Assembly: GCA_902795905.1 (NCBI GenBank)
Contig: CADBMY010000102.1
Coordinates: 1-6,280, forward strand
DNA: 6,280 nt
Direction: 5' to 3'
Source: an uncultured Erysipelotrichaceae bacterium
GTDB lineage: Bacteria; Bacillota_I; Bacilli_A; Erysipelotrichales; Erysipelotrichaceae
Position numbers and translations under genes: made by a program. The notes under the pieces are model-generated. The model saw only the letters and a program-made list of their open reading frames with translations, made no database searches and was not told the DNA's origin. Positions 1-5,187 of this stretch are shown piece after piece. Numbering within the stretch: the first letter of the stretch is position 1; every line of letters starts with the position of its first letter.

Positions 1-509
1 GCAAGCGTCATCTCCTTCTTCTCTTCGTCTTCTTCCTCTTCCTCAGCTTCCATGTCTCCGTTCTTCATCGCTCTTACAGACATGAACATGTAGATCACAA
101 ACATCGCCAGGAACATCAATCCATGCCATCTTTTGAACTCTCCCTGTGTATAGACGATGAATGTATAGACAAGTGCCGCAATGAAGAAGGCGGCTGCCGG
201 CAGCTGTAATGACTTACGCTTGACCGGACCCGGGCTCACCGCGATCGTCAGTGCCGCAATAAGCGAAGTATTACAGATGATCGAACCGATCGCATTACCG
301 TAAGAGATACCGGCATTAGCCTGCATAGCAGCCTGTGAGGATACCATGACCTCAGGCAGTGTCGTACCGATGGATACGACCGTAGCACCGATCAGCAGTT
401 CAGGCAGATTGAATCTGTGGGCGATGCCTACAGCACCGTCGACGAACCAGTCTCCGCCCTTGATCAAAAGCACAAAACCCAGAAGAAACAATGCAACAGC
501 AGTTAACAC
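1..509 (-). CDS. Sodium/calcium-type cation exchanger (CaCA family), N-terminal half, runs off left edge
   Basis: This is the first ~169 residues of a membrane antiporter that exchanges Na+ or H+ for Ca2+ or a similar divalent ion. The alpha-1 repeat is clear: GTTLPEV around residues 48-54, with the ion-binding glutamate E53, then GNAIGSIICN at 71-80 with S76 and N80 in ligand positions. Five hydrophobic segments are visible, at about 2-18, 37-58, 70-92, 103-120 and 128-145. They are followed by a very acidic cytoplasmic stretch (residues 154-166, mostly Glu/Asp then Lys), as expected for the central loop of a ten-helix exchanger. The second repeat lies outside the window. The start is GTG at 509-507, seven bases after AGGAGGG; the TTG two bases upstream is out of frame and soon hits a stop. 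The manganese riboswitch upstream suggests Mn2+ may be a substrate. The family call is firm; the transported ion is inferred. Confidence 0.88.
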   Translation of the reverse strand, partial: MLTAVALFLLGFVLLIKGGDWFVDGAVGIAHRFNLPELLIGATVVSIGTTLPEVMVSSQAAMQANAGISYGNAIGSIICNTSLIAALTIAVSPGPVKRKSLQLPAAAFFIAALVYTFIVYTQGEFKRWHGLMFLAMFVIYMFMSVRAMKNGDMEAEEEEEDEEKKEMTL

Positions 510-516
510 AATCTTT

Positions 517-523
517 CCCTCCT
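517..523 (-). promoter_or_regulatory. Ribosome binding site of the cation exchanger
   Basis: AGGAGGG on the minus strand lies seven bases before GTG 509-507. It decides the non-ATG start, because no in-frame ATG lies nearby. It also lies just 3' of the second leader hairpin (533-556), so folding there could affect ribosome access as well as transcription. Confidence 0.85.
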
Positions 524-556
524 AAATGAATAAAGCACAGTATGCCGACTGTGCTT
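524..556 (-). terminator. Candidate riboswitch-controlled terminator hairpin
   Basis: A perfect 9-bp stem (AAGCACAGT at 556-548 with ACTGTGCTT at 541-533) encloses a six-base loop. On the minus strand it is followed by the U-rich but interrupted tail TATTCATTT, directly before the Shine-Dalgarno sequence. It could be a weak intrinsic terminator or a structure that modulates translation. The opposite strand also shows a T-run after the stem (561-567), but no plus-strand gene precedes it. Confidence 0.45.
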
Positions 557-568
557 CGCCTCTTTTTG

Positions 569-595
569 CTCATACACAGTAAAACTGTACATGAG
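569..595 (-). promoter_or_regulatory. Expression-platform hairpin of the manganese riboswitch
   Basis: A 12-bp hairpin with arms at 595-584 and 580-569 (minus-strand reading, two G-U pairs) and a UUU loop. Its outer CUCA (595-592) is also the apparent 3' strand of the aptamer closing helix, pairing with UGAG at 672-669. Its 3' arm ACUGUG (580-575) can instead pair with CACAGU (553-548) of the next hairpin. These overlaps are what a switching platform needs. The exact folds are inferred by eye. Confidence 0.5.
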
Positions 596-677
596 TCTCA
601 CCTTTTAAAGACAGACCGGGATTCTCCGCCGTGATGACGATCTGCCTGCGTTTAACGCTGGTTACTCCCTCAACGTT
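592..677 (-). promoter_or_regulatory. Manganese riboswitch aptamer (yybP-ykoY family)
   Basis: Read on the minus strand, the leader has the family's landmarks in order. GGGAGUAAC (668-661) matches the conserved L1 segment. A small hairpin GCG-UUUAA-CGC lies at 658-648. Helix P3 is CAGAUC (644-639) paired with GGUCUG (617-612), and it encloses the conserved CGUCA-type L3 strand (639-635) and a short GC-rich distal hairpin ending in CCCGG. A short closing helix UGAG/CUCA (672-669 with 595-592) completes it. In characterised members Mn2+ binds between L1 and L3 and switches on export genes. Placement directly upstream of a cation exchanger fits. Similarity was judged by recall, not by a covariance search. 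Confidence 0.8.
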
Positions 678-681
678 GCTT

Positions 682-711
682 ATACTATCACAGTGAGTCT
701 CTAAATGTAAA
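682..711 (-). promoter_or_regulatory. Promoter for the riboswitch-exchanger transcript
   Basis: The minus strand shows TTTACA (711-706) as -35 and TAGTAT (687-682) as -10, 18 bases apart, with a TG two bases before the -10 as in extended -10 promoters. Transcription would start near 677-675, immediately before the aptamer, which is the expected placement. Confidence 0.6.
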
Positions 712-739
712 CCAAATATTTACTTATATCCCGATACCG

Positions 740-768
740 TTGCAAGTCCCTCCCGATTATGTTTTAAT
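740..768 (+). promoter_or_regulatory. Promoter for the T-box-trpS-gdhA transcript
   Basis: TTGCAA (740-745) and TTTAAT (763-768) are separated by 17 bases, a good sigma-A-type arrangement. Transcription would begin near 775, just before Stem I of the T-box leader. TAATAT at 765-770 is an alternative -10. The two divergent -35 boxes in this region are 28 bases apart. Confidence 0.65.
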
Positions 769-774
769 ATGATC

Positions 775-984
775 GAATCTGCGTTGACCGGGCGCGAGGG
801 GTTCTGTACGATCTCTCAGAAAGACAGTGGCTGATGTGAACTGTTGTGATCATGAATCCTGTTGGAACCCGTGAGCATCTTCCGTACGGAAGCGGCGGCC
901 CGTTATCCCACAGAGTGATCTGTATACTTACGGATAAGCTGGGTGGCACCACGCATAACTTGCGTCCCTTCGTGTGAAGGGGCG
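775..984 (+). promoter_or_regulatory. Tryptophan T-box leader (tRNA-Trp-sensing riboswitch)
   Basis: A complete T-box is visible. Stem I (about 780-877) has TGC/GCA at its base, a GA-type kink motif (UGA at 785-787 and 872-874), a CGGG/CCCG helix (789-792 with 868-871), and a specifier loop whose 3' strand is GUUGGAA. The codon is UGG at 863-865, followed by a purine. Above it lie GGGGUUC/GAAUCCU (798-804 with 854-860) and an apical ACAG/CUGU helix. A perfect palindrome at 879-892 is the likely Stem II. Stem III is UUAUCC/GGAUAA (903-908 with 932-937) around an inner ACAGA/UCUGU. The T-box core GGGTGGCACCACG lies at 941-953. The antiterminator pairs GGG 941-943 with CCC 966-968 and ACGCA 951-955 with UGCGU 961-965, leaving bulge UGGCACC. 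UGGC (944-947) matches a GCCA acceptor end, as in bacterial tRNA-Trp. Uncharged tRNA-Trp should allow read-through. Confidence 0.95.
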
Positions 985-993
985 TTTTATTTT
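963..993 (+). terminator. T-box intrinsic terminator
   Basis: CGTCCCTTC (963-971) pairs with GAAGGGGCG (976-984) in a 9-bp stem with one G-U pair and a GTGT loop, followed by TTTTATTTT (985-993). Its 5' arm overlaps bases 961-968 used by the antiterminator, so the two folds exclude each other. This is the decision point for the trpS operon. Confidence 0.95.
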
Positions 994-994
994 A

Positions 995-1000
995 AGGAGG
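995..1000 (+). promoter_or_regulatory. Ribosome binding site of trpS
   Basis: AGGAGG lies nine bases before ATG 1010-1012. It fixes the trpS start there and excludes the in-frame GTG at 974, which lies in the loop and stem of the terminator upstream of this site. Confidence 0.9.
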
Positions 1001-1009
1001 AATACCATC

Positions 1010-2014
1010 ATGGTAATGAAAAAAAGAATGGTCAGCGGCATCAAGCCGAGCGGACAGCTGCATTTAGGCACGTATATCGGCGCTCTGCGTCACTTTGTGG
1101 AAGTACAGGATGAGTACGAGATGGTCGCCTTTATTGCCAACCTGCACTGTATTACGGTACCCCAGGAGCCGGCAGAACTGAAGAAGAACCTGACGGACTG
1201 TGTAGCCCTGTATCTGGCCTGCGGTCTGGATCCCGAAAAGTCCATCGTTTTCCTGCAGACCGATGTTCCCGAACATGCCCAGCTCGGCTTTATCGTCAAC
1301 TGTCATACATACCTTGGTGAACTGAACAGAATGACACAGTTCAAGGACAAACAGGCACACGGAGAGAAGAATCTCAGCGGCGGTCTGTATACCTATCCCC
1401 CGCTGATGGCAGCGGATATTCTGCTCTACAGCCCTGATTTCGTACCGGTCGGCGAAGACCAGAAACAGCACGTGGAACTGACCAGAGATGTAGCGATCCG
1501 CATGAACAACCGCTACGGTGATATCTTCACGATTCCTGAGCCGAAGATCGCCAAGGTCGGTGCCCGTATCATGTCTCTGACTGATCCGACAAAGAAGATG
1601 TCCAAGTCCGACGGTATAAACAAAGGCTGTATCTACCTGCTGGATACCCCGAAGGCTGCCCGCAAGAAGATCATGAGCGCCACAACAGACAGTCTCGGCC
1701 AGATCAAGTACGATCCCGAGAATCAGCCCGGTATCAGTAATCTGATCCAGATCCTGTCATCACTGACAGGTGACCGCCCGTTTGCGGAGATCGAACAGGA
1801 GTTTGAAGGCAAAGGATACGGTGAATTCAAGAAAGCTGTAGCCGATGCCGTATGTGCACTGCTGGAAGACATCCAGGCAAAATACAACGCGATCATCGCA
1901 TCAGGGCAGATCGAAACGATCCTTGCGCAGGGTGCTGCCAAAGCCAGAGCTATCGCCCACCCCAAGCTCAAGGAAGTACAGAAAGCCATAGGAATGGAAA
2001 TCGTGGAGAAATAG
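1010..2014 (+). CDS. trpS: Tryptophanyl-tRNA synthetase
   Basis: A 334-residue class I aminoacyl-tRNA synthetase that charges tRNA-Trp with tryptophan in the cytoplasm; the length is normal for bacterial TrpRS. The HIGH-type signature is KPSGQLHLGTYIGA (residues 12-25), with HLGT in place of the commoner HLGN. KMSKS is intact at 196-200. MAADILLY at 133-140 carries the aspartate (D136) that in this family recognises the indole nitrogen, and GEDQKQH lies at 148-154. The start is ATG 1010, nine bases after AGGAGG. A longer reading from GTG 974 would begin inside the terminator hairpin and is rejected. Expression is controlled by the Trp T-box directly upstream, whose specifier matches the enzyme. 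The stop is one base before the glutamate dehydrogenase start, so the two genes are almost certainly co-transcribed and perhaps translationally coupled. Confidence 0.98.
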   Translation: MVMKKRMVSGIKPSGQLHLGTYIGALRHFVEVQDEYEMVAFIANLHCITVPQEPAELKKNLTDCVALYLACGLDPEKSIVFLQTDVPEHAQLGFIVNCHTYLGELNRMTQFKDKQAHGEKNLSGGLYTYPPLMAADILLYSPDFVPVGEDQKQHVELTRDVAIRMNNRYGDIFTIPEPKIAKVGARIMSLTDPTKKMSKSDGINKGCIYLLDTPKAARKKIMSATTDSLGQIKYDPENQPGISNLIQILSSLTGDRPFAEIEQEFEGKGYGEFKKAVADAVCALLEDIQAKYNAIIASGQIETILAQGAAKARAIAHPKLKEVQKAIGMEIVEK

Positions 2015-2015
2015 T

Positions 2016-3362
2016 ATGAATGCATATTTAGACAGAGTCCTGCGGGCAGTACATGAACAGAACCCTGCCGAGCCGGAATTCCTCCAGGCTGTTGAAGAAG
2101 TCTTCGCCTCTCTGGAGCCGGTCATCAACAAGCATCCTGAGTATGAATCTCAGGCCCTTCTCGAACGTATTACCGAACCCGAAAGAACGATCATCTTTCG
2201 TATTGTCTGGGAAGATGACAAAGGGATCACCCATGTCAACCGCGGTTACCGTATCCAGTTCAATTCTGCAATCGGTCCCTACAAGGGAGGCCTGCGGTTT
2301 GACCCTGCCGTGGATCTATCCATCCTGAAGTGTCTTGGCTTCGAGCAGACCTTCAAGAACAGCCTGACATCCCTGCCGATCGGCGGTGCCAAGGGCGGAA
2401 GTGACTTTGACCCTCACGGCAAAAGCGATCACGAGATCCTGCGTTTCTGCCAGGCTTACATGACAGAGCTGTACAGGCATATCGGTCCCGATACGGATGT
2501 ACCTGCCGGAGACATCGGTGTCGGCGGCAGAGAGATCGGATATCTCTACGGGCAGTATAAACGGATCACCGGAGGTTTCCGCAACGGTGCCCTGACCGGC
2601 AAAGGCATTGCCTACGGAGGCAGTCTGCTGCGTCCCGAAGCTACCGGCTACGGTGCAGCCTACTATATCAGAGAAGTCCTGAAGCACTTCGGCGAATCGA
2701 TCCGCGGCAAGACAGTAGCCCTCTCCGGCTACGGCAATGTCACCTGGGGCACAGCCAAAAAGATCACGGATCTCGGCGGAAAGGTCGTTACGATCTCCGG
2801 AAGAGATGGTTATGTCTATGATCCCGATGGTATCAGTATTCCGGAAAAGATTGCTTATCTTCTGGAGATGCGGGCAATGCCGGTAAGAGGTGTCAAGCTC
2901 TACGCAGACCGCTTCGGTGCCGAATTCCACCCGGGAGAAAGACCGTGGCAGGTCAAGGCAGACATATGCATCCCCTGTGCCGTACAGAATGAAGTATCGC
3001 TTGCGGATGCCGTAAACATCGTGAATAACGGTACGAAGTATTACTTTGAGGCATCGAACATGTCTACCGAACCGGATGCCATGGCATATCTCAGAGAACA
3101 CGGACTGATCATCGGTCCTGCCAAGGCCGTCAATGCCGGCGGTGTCGCTGTCTCCGCCCTGGAGATGGCACAGAACAGTCAGCGTCTTTCCTGGACAGCC
3201 GATGAAGTGGATGACAAGCTGAAACACATCATGTCTTCCATCGTTGAAAACTCCGTACAGGCTGCACAGAAATATGATCTCGGCTATAACCTGATCGACG
3301 GTGCCAATATCGCCGCCTTTGAGAAAGTTGCCGAAGCCATGCTTGCGCAGGGACTTGTCTGA
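2016..3362 (+). CDS. gdhA: Glutamate dehydrogenase (hexameric, small-subunit type)
   Basis: A 448-residue enzyme interconverting 2-oxoglutarate plus ammonium and glutamate with NAD(P)(H); the length is typical of the hexameric class. Catalytic and substrate residues are in place: K90 in GPYKGGLRF, K114 in FEQTFKNSL, K126 in GGAKGGSDFD, the catalytic aspartate D166 in PAGDIGVGGREIGY, and S380 in AGGVAVSALEM. The C-terminal Rossmann domain begins near residue 231, with the glycine-rich SGYGNV at 237-242. By recall the sequence resembles the NAD-specific Clostridium symbiosum enzyme throughout. However, R263 replaces that enzyme's proline (SGRDG at 261-265), so cofactor preference is open. ATG 2016 follows the trpS stop by one base, with GGAG at 2005-2008 inside the trpS end. 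There is no room for an ordinary intergenic promoter, which places this central nitrogen enzyme under a tryptophan T-box. A terminator follows. Confidence 0.96.
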   Translation: MNAYLDRVLRAVHEQNPAEPEFLQAVEEVFASLEPVINKHPEYESQALLERITEPERTIIFRIVWEDDKGITHVNRGYRIQFNSAIGPYKGGLRFDPAVDLSILKCLGFEQTFKNSLTSLPIGGAKGGSDFDPHGKSDHEILRFCQAYMTELYRHIGPDTDVPAGDIGVGGREIGYLYGQYKRITGGFRNGALTGKGIAYGGSLLRPEATGYGAAYYIREVLKHFGESIRGKTVALSGYGNVTWGTAKKITDLGGKVVTISGRDGYVYDPDGISIPEKIAYLLEMRAMPVRGVKLYADRFGAEFHPGERPWQVKADICIPCAVQNEVSLADAVNIVNNGTKYYFEASNMSTEPDAMAYLREHGLIIGPAKAVNAGGVAVSALEMAQNSQRLSWTADEVDDKLKHIMSSIVENSVQAAQKYDLGYNLIDGANIAAFEKVAEAMLAQGLV

Positions 3363-3393
3363 GAGCCAAACTGTATTAATGATTACGCATAGT

Positions 3394-3427
3394 AAAAGCC
3401 TTCTTTCAGAAATGAGAGAAGGCTTTT
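3394..3427. terminator. Bidirectional terminator between convergent operons
   Basis: An 11-bp perfect stem AAAAGCCTTCT/AGAAGGCTTTT (3394-3404 with 3417-3427) extends by three more pairs toward a six-base loop. A/T runs at both ends supply U-tracts on either strand. It ends the trpS-gdhA transcript on plus, and its mirror serves the flavoprotein gene, which stops at 3460, on minus. Confidence 0.92.
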
Positions 3428-3459
3428 CTTGATGATTCAGACAACCGTCACACGTATAC

Positions 3460-5148
3460 CTAGTTAAAGTTATATACCGTAACGATCTTCTCCCGGTTCT
3501 TCAGCACATCCTGAGGATATTCATACAGGCAGATGCCGAGATACGAACCGGAAATATTATATACATTGTCAAAGCCGAGATGCTGCAGAGCCATGACAGC
3601 GTTATAACTTCTCTGGCTGGAACGGCAGTGCAGATAGACAGGAATGTCATGCGGGATCTCATCCACTCTCTGACGCAGTTCACTCAGAGGAATGTTGACC
3701 GCATTCTTCAGATGTCCGGCAGCGTATTCACCCTTCTCACGGACATCGATGATATACGCATTGTGCTCTACCAGTTCTCTGACCCTGGTCACAGGAACCT
3801 GTTTGAAGACACCGTGCAGAATATTCAGACCGACAAGAGCAGCCATGTTTACGACATCCTTGGCTGTACCTACGACCGGTGCATAGCACAGTTCCAGATC
3901 TTTCAGATCTTCCAGCGTACCGCCCATCGTGATCAGTGCAGCGATCGTATCCACACGTCTGTCGGCAGCTCCCTTACCGATTGCCTGAGCACCGAGGATC
4001 TTGCCGTCAGGACGCGAGAAGATCAGCTTGAAATGCATGACACTGGCACCCGGCATGATGCCTACACGGTCACTGGGAAGCACGTAGACAAAGTCATAGT
4101 CGATACCGGCAGCTTTGCATGCCTTTTCATTCATGCCTGTAGAAGCCGCATAGAGATCAAAGATACGTACAACGGAAGAACCGATAAAGCCCTTACGCCG
4201 TGTATCGATACCGCAGATATGATCTGCAGCAGCTCTGGCTTCCATCTGTGCCGGCCATGCCAGCGCAAGACGCATAGGCTTGCCTGTCTGCCTGTTGGTG
4301 ACTTCGATCGCATCACCGACAGCGTAAATATCCGGATCATCGGTCTGGTAATGTTCATTGACAGCGATACCGCCGGTCGTCCCGACGGAGAGTCCCGCGG
4401 CCTTTGCCAGGGTCGTCTCCGGACGCACACCGACAGCCATGATGACCATCTGTGCCGGTACTTCTCTGCCGCTGTTCAGGACAACACTCTCCGGTGTGAT
4501 CTTCTTTACACCGTCTTCCAGAACAAGATCAACACCGTGATCCATCATCTCCTTATGCAGGATCTGAACCATATCATAGTCAAACGGAGCCATGATCTGA
4601 TCCATCGCTTCAATAACTGTCACATGCATACCGGCATGATCCAGATTCTCCGCAACTTCACAGCCGATGAAACCGCCGCCGACAACAGCGACATCCTTCA
4701 CTCCGTGATCATGCATATACGCATCTGTTCTGGTAATATCCACAACATTGCGGATACCGAATACATGTTCGCTGTGAATGCCTTCGATACTTCCCGGCAT
4801 TACCGGTGCCCCGCCCGGTGCCAGAACAAGCTTGTCATACGATTCTGTATATGCTTCACCGTCTTTCGGCTGAACCGTAACAGTCTTCGCTTCACGATCG
4901 ATCGCCGTAACTTCATTTTCCGTACGTACTTCAATGTTATACTGCGATTTAAACCTCTGCGGCGTCATCATGATCAGACGTTCGCTCTGAGCTACAGTGC
5001 GGCTGAGATAATAAGGTAAGGCACAATTTGAAAATGAAACATGCGGGCCCCTTTCAAACATGATGATCTCAGCAGTTTCATCAAGTCTGCGGATCCTTGC
5101 GGCTGCGGAAGCACCTCCGGCAACACCGCCCACGATCAGTACTTTCAT
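3460..5148 (-). CDS. CoA-disulfide-reductase-like FAD/NAD(P)H oxidoreductase with C-terminal rhodanese domain
   Basis: A 562-residue flavoprotein of the pyridine nucleotide-disulfide oxidoreductase superfamily. The FAD dinucleotide fold starts at residue 1 (GGVAGGASAAARIRRL, 7-22). SFSNCALPYYLS (38-49) carries the single redox cysteine C42, as in CoA-disulfide and persulfide reductases. The NAD(P)H fold has VVGGGFIGCE at 155-164, and IYAVGDA at 274-280 is the second FAD contact. The dimerisation domain spans about 320-445. A rhodanese domain spans about 452-536 with catalytic loop HCRSSQRS (C508), followed by a 26-residue tail. The usual HAGYYPGA is replaced by DRVGIMPGA (360-368), and LAYAPPYGSAKDPVN by LCYAPVVGTAKDVVN, so the substrate may not be CoA disulfide. 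Likely roles are reduction of a thiol disulfide, persulfide or polysulfide, with sulfur transfer by the rhodanese domain. The start is ATG 5148-5146, nine bases after AAGGAG, 39 bases beyond the MFS stop: probably one operon. Confidence 0.9.
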   Translation of the reverse strand: MKVLIVGGVAGGASAAARIRRLDETAEIIMFERGPHVSFSNCALPYYLSRTVAQSERLIMMTPQRFKSQYNIEVRTENEVTAIDREAKTVTVQPKDGEAYTESYDKLVLAPGGAPVMPGSIEGIHSEHVFGIRNVVDITRTDAYMHDHGVKDVAVVGGGFIGCEVAENLDHAGMHVTVIEAMDQIMAPFDYDMVQILHKEMMDHGVDLVLEDGVKKITPESVVLNSGREVPAQMVIMAVGVRPETTLAKAAGLSVGTTGGIAVNEHYQTDDPDIYAVGDAIEVTNRQTGKPMRLALAWPAQMEARAAADHICGIDTRRKGFIGSSVVRIFDLYAASTGMNEKACKAAGIDYDFVYVLPSDRVGIMPGASVMHFKLIFSRPDGKILGAQAIGKGAADRRVDTIAALITMGGTLEDLKDLELCYAPVVGTAKDVVNMAALVGLNILHGVFKQVPVTRVRELVEHNAYIIDVREKGEYAAGHLKNAVNIPLSELRQRVDEIPHDIPVYLHCRSSQRSYNAVMALQHLGFDNVYNISGSYLGICLYEYPQDVLKNREKIVTVYNFN

Positions 5149-5187
5149 TATTCCAATCTCCTTTTTGGTGTTACCTATATTTTATCA

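Noticed and set aside
593..702. Repeated GAGACTCA on the minus strand (near 593-599 and 695-701)
   Set aside because: One copy falls in the promoter spacer and is not transcribed. The other is part of the riboswitch closing region. An 8-base repeat at this distance is most likely chance, not an operator pair.
824..834. Alternative UGG near the top of Stem I as the specifier codon
   Set aside because: The specifier lies on the descending 3' strand of Stem I between two helices. The UGG at 863-865 fits that geometry, while this one lies in the apical region.
879..892. Perfect 14-base palindrome, considered as a protein operator
   Set aside because: It sits between Stem I and Stem III of the T-box, where a Stem II hairpin is expected, so an RNA role explains it.
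764..952. 62-codon open frame on the minus strand in the trpS leader
   Set aside because: This stretch is fully explained as the T-box RNA on the plus strand, and the peptide resembles no known family.
2316..3227. 303-codon open frame on the minus strand
   Set aside because: It is antisense to gdhA, has no family resemblance and no ribosome binding site of note, and the opposite strand codes a fully intact enzyme.
3580..5019. 479-codon open frame on the plus strand
   Set aside because: It lies entirely opposite the flavoprotein gene. Its translation is rich in His, Arg, Cys and Thr with no recognisable domain or membrane pattern. It is an antisense shadow produced by codon bias.
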